Shown here piece by piece: positions 48,292-58,772 of a stretch of 64,000 nt of DNA. Both the position numbers and the translations under genes were made by a program. Below the pieces are notes generated by a model. That model saw only the letters and a program-made list of their open reading frames with translations, had not been told where the DNA came from and made no database searches. Every line of letters begins with the position of its first letter. Within the stretch, counting starts at the first letter, position 1. The DNA comes from Amaranthus tricolor (Eukaryota > Streptophyta > Magnoliopsida > Caryophyllales > Amaranthaceae), in contig NC_080058.1 in the NCBI RefSeq assembly GCF_026212465.1, forward strand, positions 15,746,587 through 15,810,586, in the 5' to 3' direction.

Positions 48292-51200
48292 TCAATTCAG
48301 CTTGATCATGCCAAGTTCCTATCTCATTTTTTCATGTTGTTCCCTTGGAAGCGGTTTAGTCATGATATCTGCTATCTGCTCGTTGGTGTTTACATGCGTT
48401 AAAATAATATTTTTATTTTCAACATTATCCTTAAGAAAATGATGTATGTGTTTTACTCTTGAATGATGCACTGGATCTTTAGATATGCATATGGCACTGG
48501 TATTATCACAATAAATAGGAACACATTCAAACATAATACCAAAATCTCTTAGCTGCTGCTTTATCCATAGCATTTAGGAACAGCAAGCTGCTGCTGCTAC
48601 GTATTCAGCTTCGGCAGTGGATAATGCAACAGTGTTTTGTTTCTTGGACCTCCAAGAGACTAAACATGAGCCAAGAAATTGTACCATACCTGATGTACTT
48701 TTTCTATTAACTAGATCACCTTCATAATCTGCATCACTAAAACCTTTCAAATCATAAACATCACTTTTAGGATAAAATAAGGATAAGTCGTATGTTCCCT
48801 TCAAATATCTTAGAATTCGTTTAACTGCAGTGAGATGTGATTCTTTAGGATTGGATTGAAATCTAGCACATAAACCAACACTAAAAGCCATATCAGGTCT
48901 ACTAGCAGTTAGATATAATAAAGAGCCAATCATGCCTCTATACATAGTTTGATCAACATTTATTCCATTTGGGTCTTCATCTAATTTAACATTTGTAGCC
49001 ATAGGTGTGTTGTTGGTTTTAGCATTATTCAAGCCATATCTCTTGAGAAGTTCTTTTATATATTTTTGTTGGTGAATAAAGATACCATTAGCAGTTTGTT
49101 TAATTTGCAAACCAAGAAAGAAATTTAATTCTCCCATCATGCTCATTTCAAATTCAGTGCTCATAAGATTGGCAAATTCTTTACACAACAGTTCATTGGT
49201 GGCTCCAAAGATAATATCATCAACATATATTTGAACAACTAAAATATTCGAACCTCTATTCTTAAAGAATAAGGTTTTGTCAATTTTGCCTCTTACAAAG
49301 TCATTTTGAATCAAAAACTTTGATAGTCTTTCATACCATTGCCTAGGAGCTTGTTTCAAGCCATAAAGAGCTTTATCAAGCTTGTAGACATGATCAAGAC
49401 AAGAGGTACTTTCAAAGCCTGGGGGTTGTTCAACAAAAACTTCTTCATCAAGAAAACCATTTAAGAAAGAACATTTCACATCCATTTGATATAATTTAAA
49501 GTTCATGAATGCAGCAAAAGAAATTAAGATTCTTATAGCCTCTAACCTTGCTACCGGAGCAAATGTCTCGGTATAATCAATACCTTCTTGTTGATTGTAT
49601 CCTTTGACCACGAGCCTTGCTTTGTTTCTAACAATTATTCCATGCTCATCTAGTTTATTCCGAAATACCCATTTCAAGCCGATTACCTTTTTGTGTTTTG
49701 GTTTGGGTTCCAAGTGCCATACTTTGTTTCTTTCAAATTTGTTCAATTCATCTTGCATGGCTACAACTCATTCGGAATCCTTTAGAGCTTCTTCATGATT
49801 CTTGGGCTCGAGTGATGATAGGAACGCAAAGTGTGCACAAAAGTTTCTCATTTGAGATCTAGTTTGTGTTCCTTTATTCAAATCACTTATAATCAAATCA
49901 AGAGGATGATAACTTTGGTATTTCCAAGGTTTGGGCACAAATTCTCTTGTGGGAACAATAGCATGTTTTGGTTCATCAGCTTGATCAACATTCTGTTCAG
50001 CTACTGGATCGTTTTGCTCTTCTGTGGGAACAACTGGATTGGGAACAGTCTGTTGGTTCTGAAGTACCGGCTGTTCCTGATCAAGATCATTCCTTTCTGC
50101 CTCTTCTGAGATCAGCTGTTCACCTGTTATTCCTTGATCTTGCATTTTCATTTCTTCTTCATCATTCTCAAGATTTGCAAGACCTATCTTAAAATTATTT
50201 GTATCCTGTTCACTTGATAAAAAGTTAGTTTCATCGAAAATTATGTGAACGGATTCTTCCACACTCATTGTTCTTTTGTTATAAACTCTATATGCCTTAC
50301 TTTGAGATGAATAGCCAAGAAATACTGCTTCATCACTTCTTTCATCAAATTTACCTATATTTCGTTTTCCATTAACATGTACAAAACATTTGCATCCAAA
50401 CACACGAAAATAGGAAATATTTGGTTTAACACCTTTAAGCAATTCATAGGGTGTCTTTGAAGTGATTGGTCTTATTAATACACGATTCAAAATATAACAT
50501 GCAGTATTAACAGCCTCGGCCCAAAAATTTCTAGGTAGACCACTAGCATTTAACATGGTTCTAGCCATTTCCTCTAAAGTTCTATTTTTCCTTTCTACTA
50601 CACCATTTTGTTGTGGTGTTCGTGGTGCCGAAAAATTATGACTTAATCCATGTTCATTGCAATAACTCATAAAACTTGAATTTTCAAATTCTTTACCATG
50701 ATCTGACCTTATGTGAATAATTTGATTATTGGTAGATTTTTGTATTTTGTTAGCGAAAGAAACAAACTCATTAAAAGCTTCATCTTTACTAACTAAAAAT
50801 AAAGTCCATGTAAATCTACTATAATCATCAACAATAACAAACACATATCTTTTGCCACTGCGGCTTTGTATTCTCATAGGTCCACACAAATCCATGTGTA
50901 TTAGTTCAAGTGGTTTAGAGGTGGTCACAACATTCTTTGGTTTAAAAGATGACCTAACTTGTTTTCCTTTGACACAAGGATCACAAATTTCATCCTTATG
51001 GAATTTTATAGCTGGTATTCCTCTAACTAGGTCTTTTGATCTTAATGTATTAATCAATGTATAACTAGCATGAGCTAGACGCTTATGCCAAAGAAGTGGG
51101 TCGTCTTCTACAACGGTTAGACACGTTAGACTGGTTTTGGGAACAGTGTCCAGGTTCCCTACATAAGTGTTCCCTTTTCTGATTCCCTGAAGAACAATGT

Positions 51201-51501
51201 CTCCTGTGTCATTCCTAGAAATAATGCACTTTTCAGAAGTAAAGTTTACAGAGTTACCTTTATCACAAAATTGAGAAATGCTAAGTAAGTTATGTTTCAA
51301 ATTCTCGACTAAAAATACATTATCAATGGCATGGGAACATGACCTTCCAACCTTTCCTTTGGCGATTTTCTCACCCTTCATATTGTCACCGAAGGTTACT
51401 GTTCCCCCATCATAGGTTTCAAGTGAGAGAAACTTAGATTTGTCACCCGTCATGTGCTTGGAACACCCACTGTCGAGATACCATGAGCTGTTCCCCCTCA
51501 C
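48292..51501 (-). pseudogene. SIRE-like copia pol (protease, integrase, RT, RNase H) with three in-frame stops
   Basis: One frame runs through the gene with no frameshift. The protease begins NSSWYLDSGCSKHMTGDKSK (active site D-S-G). GAG-pre-integrase has LLWHKRLAHAS and CDPCVKGKQ. Integrase shows IHMDLCGPMRI, IRSDHGKEFEN and GVVERKNRTLEEMA, the D-D-E residues. RT shows [20 protein letters not shown] and [10 protein letters not shown]. RNase H shows [27 protein letters not shown] and VPIYCDNTSAICISKDPVHH. Stops are TGA at 49768-49770 (in place of a conserved Trp before VVAMQDEL), TAA at 48574-48576 and TAG at 48319-48321. The final stop is at 48292. All three stops fit single C-to-T type changes, so decay is slight and recent. 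Upstream, pol is in the -1 frame relative to gag. Confidence 0.9.
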
Positions 51502-51518
51502 TTGGACCTGTAAAACAA

Positions 51519-53318
51519 TTAATTGTTAGTTACAGGAACCCAGACTTCCTTGGGTTCCTTGTCGATTTTGCATGAATCATTTTTCTTATTCTGAATATTA
51601 TCGACATAGTTTCTATTGGATACAGTGTACTGTTCCTTTTTGGTGCACTGGTCCTTCAGATGACCAGTTCCTCCACAGAAGGAACAGAATCTGTCACTAG
51701 GAAGATCAACGTAAGCTTTCTTTTTCTTGTTACTCTTAAAGTAATTTAGGCCTTTTGAATTTTTGCTTTTAGCATCTTGAATCCATTTGGGAGTGATTTT
51801 GATTTTCCCTTTTTCTCTTGAATTTAATTCAAGCTTATCATCATTAATATGGTTGCATTTTAGATTCAACTTTAAATTTTGAAAATCATTGCACAAATCT
51901 TTAGTAGAAGCATTATTCAATTTTTCATTTAAGCCTAATAATTTGTATTGCGATAACTCAATATTAAGAATAACATTTTCTTTTTTAATTCTCTCTATAT
52001 TTTCCTTTAGAATTATGTTTTGGTCCAACAAACCGAAAAATCTGGTTTGGACATCGGATCTAAAGGTGTTTATATAGGAGATATGGTCTTTGCTTACCTT
52101 GAGTTCTTTTTCTAATTGGAGACACTTATCATTATAATTTTCACGTTTAGTTTGTGTCTCCTTTAGCAACTCAATCAATTTATTTTTACTTAAATTGGAT
52201 GAATGGATAAAAAATGAATTAGAAGTATTTACCTGCTTTTCCTTACCTTCATGCGTAGCCATGAGACATAGGTTAGCTGTCTCCTCTTCTTCGAGAATAA
52301 TAGTTTCATTTTCACTTTCAGTTTCTCCCCATGCAGCAATCATGGCCTTGCGAAAGTCGGTGTTGTTAAAGTTTTCTTTGTTCAACGGTCTTCTTGAATC
52401 TCTTGTCTTTCCCTTGCCCTTATCATTCTTCCACATTGGGCACTCCTTGATGAAGTGATCGGTACTTCCACATTTGTGGCATTCAAGATTGATTTTTGTT
52501 CTTCTTTCTTTGTTGTTTCTTTGATTTGTATACCTGCTGTTTCTGAAGAACTTCTTGAATTTTCGTACCAGTAAGGTAGCCTTTTCTTCATCGCATTCTG
52601 ACTCGTCCTGTTCCCCAACTGCCAGGGCCAGTCCCTTGTTTCTGGAACTGTCGGCTGTTCCCAAATGTAATTCATGTGTCATTAGGGAACCAGCCAGCTC
52701 CTCTAGATTAAACTTTGTAAAATCTTTGGACTCTTGTATAGCAGTAACCTTGGCCCTCCAGCGCTCATCTTGAGGAAGGCTCCTAAGAATCTTCCTTACT
52801 TGTTCATCAGTGGGAATTATTCTTCCAAGAGAGACAAGTTCATTTGTTATGTTGGTGAACCTAGTGAACATCTCTTGGATGCTTTCTCTTGGCTCCATAA
52901 CAAATCTCTCGTATTTAGACATTAACAAATCAATTTTGGACCGTTTGACTTCACTTGTTCCCTCATGGGTAACAGCTAGCAGGTCCCAAATCTGCTTGGC
53001 AGATTTGCACCCCATTATACGATTGTGTTCATTTGGTCCAAGACCACAGTGAAGCAATTTTATTGCAAGAGCGTTTAATTTCATTTTTTGAAAATCTTCT
53101 TTTTCATTTTCGGTTATTGGTTTGGGGACTACTTCATTGTTGGAGTTAGTAATGGTTACCTCAAAATCTCCAATTTCGATGACTCTCCAAACTTGATAGT
53201 TCTCAGCCTTGATGAAGATTTTCATCCTATTTTTCCAGTATGTATAGAATTTTCCATCGAACATTGGCGGTCTTTGAGTTGAATACCCTTCTTCCATTCG
53301 CTCGTTCATAATTGACAT
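51519..53318 (-). CDS. SIRE-like copia gag, 599 aa, intact
   Basis: The ATG at 53318 starts MSIMNERMEEGYSTQRPPMF, about 55 bp after the primer site. The UBN2/gag domain has DGKFYTYWKNRMKIFI, IWDLLAVTHEGTSEVKRSKI, MSKYERFVM and MFTRFTNITNELVSLGR. The first zinc knuckle is CHKCGSTDHFIKECPMW (near residue 280). A long coiled-coil region follows, and a second knuckle is CSFCGGTGHLKDQC (near residue 555). The frame ends WVPVTNN-stop at 51519. Gag packages element RNA in virus-like particles in the cytoplasm. The frame is unbroken, unlike pol. Confidence 0.9.
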   Translation of the reverse strand: MSIMNERMEEGYSTQRPPMFDGKFYTYWKNRMKIFIKAENYQVWRVIEIGDFEVTITNSNNEVVPKPITENEKEDFQKMKLNALAIKLLHCGLGPNEHNRIMGCKSAKQIWDLLAVTHEGTSEVKRSKIDLLMSKYERFVMEPRESIQEMFTRFTNITNELVSLGRIIPTDEQVRKILRSLPQDERWRAKVTAIQESKDFTKFNLEELAGSLMTHELHLGTADSSRNKGLALAVGEQDESECDEEKATLLVRKFKKFFRNSRYTNQRNNKERRTKINLECHKCGSTDHFIKECPMWKNDKGKGKTRDSRRPLNKENFNNTDFRKAMIAAWGETESENETIILEEEETANLCLMATHEGKEKQVNTSNSFFIHSSNLSKNKLIELLKETQTKRENYNDKCLQLEKELKVSKDHISYINTFRSDVQTRFFGLLDQNIILKENIERIKKENVILNIELSQYKLLGLNEKLNNASTKDLCNDFQNLKLNLKCNHINDDKLELNSREKGKIKITPKWIQDAKSKNSKGLNYFKSNKKKKAYVDLPSDRFCSFCGGTGHLKDQCTKKEQYTVSNRNYVDNIQNKKNDSCKIDKEPKEVWVPVTNN

Positions 53319-53371
53319 TTTCGGGAACACCAGGATTCTGCCCTTAGGGTTTTCTGATCTACTGGGAACAG

Positions 53372-53384
53372 GGCTCTGATACCA
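53372..53384 (-). promoter_or_regulatory. Primer-binding site of the SIRE-like element (initiator Met-tRNA)
   Basis: The minus strand reads TGGTATCAGAGCC two bases after the 5' LTR end. This is the complement of the 3' end of plant initiator methionine tRNA, used by most plant copia elements to start minus-strand DNA. Confidence 0.95.
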
Positions 53385-53386
53385 AT

Positions 53387-54805
53387 TGTTGACTCAATTA
53401 GGAACGGGAACAGCAACAAGAGGGGGGGTGAATTGTTGTTGTTACTAATTTAAGCGTTTATGCCCTGTTTTTGCGGAATTGAGTAAATTAAATAAAGCCT
53501 AAACTTAGAGCAAAATGATAAAAGAGACACACGATTTTTACGTGGAAACCTTCTAGGCCAAAACAGAAGGAAAAACCACGACCCCTCGGGATTTCTAAAA
53601 ACTCCACTATGTTTAAGGCAATTAGTTACAATTACAATAAACACCTTACTTCACTCGAAGCGAATCTACTAGGCCAACTCTTCTCTCTCAAATTGCTTTA
53701 CTCAAAGCAACAAACTTAGCTTCACTAAAAGCTAAACTCCTCAATAGCTTCACTCAAAGCTATTTAATTCCCCTTAGACTCACCCGAGTCTAATTACATG
53801 TACTCACAAAAACCCTTACAAAAGGAATGAAATTCTCTAAAATAAATCAATGAGTTGCACAAGAAAATATTATGAATTAATTGGCATTTTTTAAAAAGAA
53901 AAATATTTCATGTAGAATTTCCAAAAATAATCGCATGAAAAACAACAAAGTTTATAAGTTTTTTTCAATGCATGCGCTTAGGAACAACCGAGTTCATTAG
54001 CTATATATAAAAATAAAATCTTTGAAAATAGAAAAATATTCCAATCCATTATTCCCTATCAAAAGATCATGGGAATGATGTGGAATAAACTACCAAACGG
54101 TTATTTACACAAGCCTTGAATAAATCAAACATACGGTTAAAGCAATAGTAACCGCTGTTCCCTAATAATAACTGTTGTTCCCTTAAGCAGCAGTTTCTTC
54201 AGCAGATCCTGTTCCAGTACTAACTGTTGGAACGTTTTTGCTATTTTTAGAAACGGTTATACATAATAAAACTAGACATGATAACCTATTATCAAAAGTA
54301 AAGACCGGTTGAAAATAATCGCAAAGACCCATTCAACAACCACTATTTCTATTTTTAGCAAATCCAATATTTACTAAAAATAGATCCTAAAATAAAGGAT
54401 CTTTATTTGGAAATTCATACGAAAAGAAATTTTTAGAAAACTTTTTGCCAATTAGCTATAATAAATAAATGCAACAAATTAATTTAAATACATTAACTAA
54501 AAAATAAAAATCAGAATTTGTTAGTTAACGTAGGCTGACTTTGGTTAGGGAACAGTGCGCTGTTTCCAGAATCCAGTTTTGCTAGAACATCCAACTTAGG
54601 AACAGTAGACCTGATGTCTCCATTTTACATCCCAAGTGATAAACTCTTCTAACATCTTTTGAATCCTTTTGACACGTATATTCCCACGAACAAAGCCATA
54701 GGTACTATCAACGATCATAACTATAATCGGATATCGACCTGCACACAATCTCTAAACACATATTTGCTTAAGTGTAGTCATCTTCAAAATTCAAGAGGTC
54801 CAACA
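53387..54805 (-). repeat. 5' LTR of the SIRE-like element (1,419 bp)
   Basis: Same limits and sequence as the 3' LTR apart from scattered substitutions and small indels. On the minus strand 'tttatatatagc' near 54000-54011 is a TATA-like promoter candidate. A 64-codon frame at 53450-53644, present in both LTRs, has no recognised domain and I do not treat it as a gene. Confidence 0.95.
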
Positions 54806-54810
54806 ACCCT

Positions 54811-55312
54811 GTAAGCCGCGTCATCTTTCATTTTTCCCGTTTTTTATCCACCCACGATTGAACACTTTCCGACATTTATTGTCGCTTGTTGTCTAGGTAA
54901 GTGCGGGCGTCTCGAGTTATGGTTTTCGATTCGCCCTCCTCTAGATTGCCCTTGCTGAAACTCTTACAAATTTTGGACCTTTCGCGTCGCTTTCTATTTC
55001 TTTTACTGAGACGGAACATTCCGGTGTGCCCATCCTTAGACTCATGAGAACTCGAAACATTTTTGTGTGGTTCAATCCGATCTTTGAGACTCTTAATTTG
55101 ATCTGCCATGTCGGTCAATACCTACAACTGGGGCCTGGGTTATTGGCACTTACAATGGCGCAGAGTTGTTCAGAAAAGGAGACTGTGAGATTTTGTGCCA
55201 GCAAGTCCGAATCTCGGCGAGTCACGGCTTGATTATTAGCCTTACCTTCTGAACTATCTGTATCAGTGTTGTGTACCGTAGCTGTTTGTGTTGGGTTTCT
55301 CTTAGGAGCCAT
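54811..55312 (-). pseudogene. Tat gag, N-terminal part
   Basis: The ATG at 55312 starts MAPKRNPTQTATVHNTDTDS and runs to 55115. After a frame break the MTDMADQIKSLKDRIEPHKN segment (55118-54876) follows. The Lys/Arg-rich and coiled-coil-like character fits the variable N-terminus of Tat gag. Joining across the copia insertion and dropping one ACCCT continues into LITPRDEF at 43855, which supports a single split gene. Confidence 0.75.
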
Positions 55313-55347
55313 GGTTTTTTGTTTTGTTTGAGTTTATATAACTCTAT

Positions 55348-55367
55348 CCCCACAGACAGCGCCAAAC
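55348..55367 (-). promoter_or_regulatory. Primer-binding site of the Tat element
   Basis: The minus strand reads GTTTGGCGCTGTCTGTGGGG directly after the LTR end (…AACGAAACA). A TGGCGC-type primer site just inside the LTR and about 35 bp before the gag ATG is typical of Tat/Athila elements. The matching tRNA was not determined. Confidence 0.75.
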
Positions 55368-55999
55368 TGTTTCGTTAATGAAACGAGGAAGTGCTAAAGA
55401 CACTAAAAATACCTAAAGTGGAAGTGTTATCGAGGTTAATGGTGAACGAACTGTAAGTGTGATGTAGTTCTTTCACAGACGTAGCTTGAAGTCCTGCAAT
55501 ACAACACGTTAACCTTGCCCAAGGGGCGATCTCCCGGAAAATCCCTCCGGCGCTCAAGTCAGATAGGTGAAGAGATCAATGGATAAACGCTATGGACCTA
55601 AATACAAGGTGGTATGTATTGGGATGTTAGTTGATTGTATTCAGGTGCACGGATAATGAGTAGGGGTTTGGGCAGAGTTTTATTATGGAATTAATGAACC
55701 TAGGAGGTAAATGATGCTGGCAGCCTTTATTTATAAGGGTAAAAAGGAAGTTATTTTAGGAAAATAGAGGATATAACGGGTGTGATGCAGGTTAGTGGTA
55801 GGTTATGATGAGTAGTGTAAGTAATGGGTAGTTATTTTAGGGTTATGGAAGTTACTTACTTGATAACCAAGCAAGATAGTTGAAAAGTTCATAAAAGTTC
55901 CTTGACTAAAAGTCAAGGTCAATATAGAGTCAAAGGGTATCAAGGTAAAATTATAATTAATAAACAATTAATTAAGTAAATTTAAATGTTCCCATGACA
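55368..55999 (-). repeat. 5' LTR of the Tat element
   Basis: The inner border is sharp (TGTTTCGTTAATGAAACGAG next to the primer site). The outer border is put at 'cccatgaca' because a CA end occurs there and LINE sequence starts soon after; this is less certain. A minus-strand 'ttataaataaagg' near 55740-55728 is a TATA-like promoter. No partner LTR occurs in the window. Confidence 0.65.
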
Positions 56000-56015
56000 A
56001 GGTGATTAATAAAAC

Positions 56016-56840
56016 ATGTGTCTTTGTAACCAAAATGCAATGATTCGAAAATCGTTTTACATGTTATGCCTATCAGTTGTTGCAGTGTCATTTATAAAAT
56101 CATTTCTAAGACAATGGAAAATAAGCTTAAACAGCTCTTATATCTTCATTAATCAAATTTCCTTTGTTCCCAAGCGACATATCATCGATAATGCGAGATT
56201 TCCTTTGCAATGCAGTGGAGAAATGAGGGTCAGAATAATGCTTTTTCTCTTAAGTTGGACATGAATAAAGTTTTTGATCGTTTGGAATGGGTGCTTTTCG
56301 AGAAGATTATGCTTAAAATGTGCTTGAATGAAAAATTGGGTACGAAGAATTTTGAGTTGCTTATCCAATGTGAACTTTTTCATCAAGCCAAATAGCGTAT
56401 TTTTGGCAATGTAACACCATCTATAGGTCTTCGACAAGGAGATCTCATATCTCCTTATTTTTTTATTATTTGTGCGAGGCTTTCTCTTTTTTAATCACTA
56501 AAAGAGTTGAGCTTGATAACATACATGGTTATCGTACATATATGGGCTCTCCAACTATTTCTCACCTTTTTTTTGCAAATGATAGTATTCTCTTTGCTAA
56601 AGCATATCTGGAAGAATGCTCTTTTGTGGCTATTTTGATTAGGAAATATGAAAGAGCTCCCAGAAATTTTTTTTTAAAAAAAATCAGAGATTTCTTTTAG
56701 TAAAGTGTGCCATATCAAATGCACAAAATATGGTGGAGATTCTTGGAGTGAAGTAAGTTGATAGACATACCAAGTAATTGGGTCTTTTGACAATTTAAAA
56801 GGTGAAAAAAGGTCATATTATCTTGCATTTGAATGAAAGG
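56016..56840 (+). pseudogene. LINE (L1-type) reverse transcriptase fragment
   Basis: Reading across several frames the + strand shows PISCCSVIYKIISKTMENKL, FVPKRHIIDNARF, LKLDMNKVFDRLEWVLFEKI (RT motif A Asp), PSIGLRQGDLISPYFFIICA, and SHLFFANDSILFAKA, where the catalytic F-A-D-D has become F-A-N-D. MVEILGVK and LGLLTI follow. This is the motif order of plant L1-type LINE RTs. Frameshifts and stops are frequent. The 3' continuation is at 58110. Confidence 0.8.
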
Positions 56841-57013
56841 TTGTGTATTGACCATGTTTATTTATGTAAGAAACAATTTTAATGTGTCCATTGGATAATT
56901 TCAAGACAATTTTAAGTTGTATATTTTTGGGTGATCGATTAAGAAATTATATGTATTATTATCATTAGTCAATGAATATAGCTTTATAGAAATCTTAACA
57001 CGATCCAATAATA

Positions 57014-57014
<1 letters not shown>

Positions 57015-57051
<37 letters not shown>

Positions 57052-57235
57052 CAAAAAATAAATCTGACCCATTTTGGACCCGGATCCGACACTAGATCCG
57101 CAGTATCCACGGATCCGGATATGGGTCTTGCAAAACTAGACCCGCTGATCTGGGTCCGGATCTGGGTCCTTTTCTTGAAAATGCATTTAGATCCGGGTCC
57201 ACCTTGACCCGGTCCAGATCCGACCCGTTGCCATC
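57015..57235 (-). mobile_element. hAT-like end preceded by a 36-bp A run
   Basis: A pure A tract (57015-57050) is followed by a GC-richer block with repeated 'ggatccg' and 'gacccg' words. It ends CGACCCGTTGCCATCTCTA, reversed TAGAGATGGCAACGGGTCGG, similar in build to the TAGGCATGGCCACGG end of the intact hAT element. The eight bases after it are CACAACAC. No matching left end or left CACAACAC was found, so this is an incomplete or rearranged copy. Confidence 0.55.
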
Positions 57236-57720
57236 TCTACACAACACTAATTAGTATATATTATTGTTTTGAAATCGTTAGAATTGAAAACAATAGTCAT
57301 ATGCTTGAAATTACATGCCATGTTGCATTTTTAAGGTTTTCTAAGCTTATTTGGCACTAACACCCTTGAAGTAGTTCAAACTTGGTTTATTTGGCATGAA
57401 ACTTGGCACACAACACTTATTAGTACATATTATTTATTTGAAATGGTTAGAATTGAAAACAAATAGTGATATGCTTGAAATATGTGCAAAGTTGCGTTTT
57501 TTAGCCTTTTAAAGCTTCTTTGCATTTAGTCGCTTAAAGTAGTTCAAACTTTGCTTGTTTAGCATAAAAATCGGCACACAACACTAGTTAGTATATATTA
57601 TTGTTTTGAAATTGTTAAAATTGAAAACAATAGTCATATGCTCTAAATTTCAAGCCAAGTTGCGTTTTTAAGGTTTTTTAAGATTTCATGGCACTAACAT
57701 CCTTAAAGTATAGCGAATTT
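57236..57720 (+). repeat. Three diverged monomers of the left-edge satellite family
   Basis: 'cacaacac' near 57236, 57410 and 57580, 'gttagaattgaaaacaatag', 'tcatatgcttgaaatta' and 'agtagttcaaacttggttta' recur with a spacing of about 170 bp and match the 1-8433 monomer in order and orientation, with many substitutions. It is an old offshoot about 49 kb away from the main array. Confidence 0.85.
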
Positions 57721-58105
57721 AAAATAAGAAATCATAAAAAATTAGAAAAGAAGATATCCAATTTCGCCAATATTTCGACTCGAAACCGGTATCCGGTTTT
57801 AAAATCGAATATCCGATTTTCAATAATCGAATAATTTATTAGTTTATTAGAAGTCGATACTGGATATTTCGGATCGGATAATTTGGATCGGACATTTTTT
57901 AACAGCCTTAAGGCCAAGTCAAATTCAATTTTAAATTAGATGATATTCGATTTAGGTTTATATTGGGTCATGCTAATAAGATTTGGTCCAAGTCGAATAC
58001 TATAGGTCAAATAATGTTCGATTAGACTTTAAGTGAGGTTAAATTTGGTTAAATTTGGTTTTGGGTGAATTTTGAGTCGGGTCATAACGATTGTTCAAGC
58101 GATTC
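57721..58105. other. Unidentified insert, possibly another hAT-type non-autonomous fragment
   Basis: It contains 'ggtatccggttttaaaatcg', 'cggatcggataatttgga' and 'tttttaacagccttaa'. The last, reversed, resembles ends of small hAT-type elements (taaggctgttaaaaaa). No partner end was found. No gene. Confidence 0.4.
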
Positions 58106-58765
58106 AAACATAAATAATAAGCATTTTTCGATTGCGTGATATTGTGATTAATGAGATAACTTCAATTATGACTCATTTTTGGTGGGGTAAAGGTCCGGAC
58201 AACAAAGGGATTCACTAGCCTATTGTGGAGTTTATGTTTACCCAAATATATGAAAGGAATGAGTTTTAGAGATCTCAAAGCTTTCCGTAAGACATTGTTG
58301 GCAAAGAAAATCTAAAGATTTCATAAAGAAGACTATTCGCTACTATATTACATCTATTGAGAATAAAATACTTTAAGCACCCAAAGATTTTAGATGCTAT
58401 CAGAGGTTTTGATCCAAGTTATACGTGGATACCTTTGGAGAACAAAACCCTTACCACTGGAGGGCTTAGGTTTGCAAGTGGGTAATGGGCTTTCCATGAA
58501 AGTGTGGTGTGATAAATGGATTCCCTAAGAGAACAATACGGGTACTCTTAACCCTCTTGTTGGCCATGATGAAAATTTAAAGGTGGGGAAATTCATTGAT
58601 TATGAGCACGGAGGCTAGAATATAAAAAAATTGCATAAAATGTTTGATCTTAATACTTATTTAAAATTTCTCAACATTCGTCATGTAGTTATTAGGATAA
58701 ATATGAACTATTTTGGACTCTGAGCAATGATGGTAACTATTCGTGTGAAATCAAGATATATGATG
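58106..58765 (+). pseudogene. LINE 3' part (RT C-terminal region)
   Basis: The + strand reads LRDIVINEITSIMTHFWWGK, then after several breaks SYTWIPLENK, GGLRFASGNGLSMKVWCDKW and LFWTLSNDGNYS. The F-W-W-G and G-L-R…G-N-G…V-W…D-W-I motifs are characteristic of the C-terminal part of plant LINE ORF2. It continues the 56016-56840 block, and the DNA between them is later insertions. It is cut at 58772 by the LTR of a copia element. Confidence 0.75.
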
Positions 58766-58772
58766 GGGATGT

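Larger units (their letters stand above)
43870..54805 (-). mobile_element. SIRE/Maximus-like Ty1/copia retrotransposon, 10.9 kb, target duplication ACCCT
   Basis: It is bounded by two similar LTRs and by ACCCT at 43865-43869 and 54806-54810. The minus-strand order is 5' LTR (54805-53387), Met-tRNA primer site, gag, pol (PR-INT-RT-RH), an extra ORF, non-coding region, polypurine tract and 3' LTR (45289-43870). Long LTRs, a gag with two zinc knuckles and an additional ORF after pol are features of the SIRE/Maximus clade. The LTRs differ by a few percent by eye, so the insertion is moderately young. It disrupts the gag of a Tat element. Confidence 0.95.
39114..55999 (-). mobile_element. Tat-lineage Ty3/gypsy retrotransposon, decayed and split by a SIRE-like copia element
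   Basis: On the minus strand the order is 5' LTR (about 55999-55368), primer site, gag start (55312-54811), inserted copia (54805-43870), rest of gag (43864-42790), protease, reverse transcriptase, RNase H, a second archaeal-type RNase H, and integrase ending near 39114. PR-RT-RH-INT is the Ty3/gypsy order, and the extra RNase H before integrase is the hallmark of the Tat clade. No 3' LTR was found left of 39114, so the copy is truncated there. Many stops and frameshifts are present. Confidence 0.85.

Noticed and set aside
53450..53644. 64-codon minus-strand frame in both SIRE LTRs (also 43933-44130)
   Set aside because: It is non-coding LTR sequence with no domain; conservation between the LTRs only reflects their shared origin.
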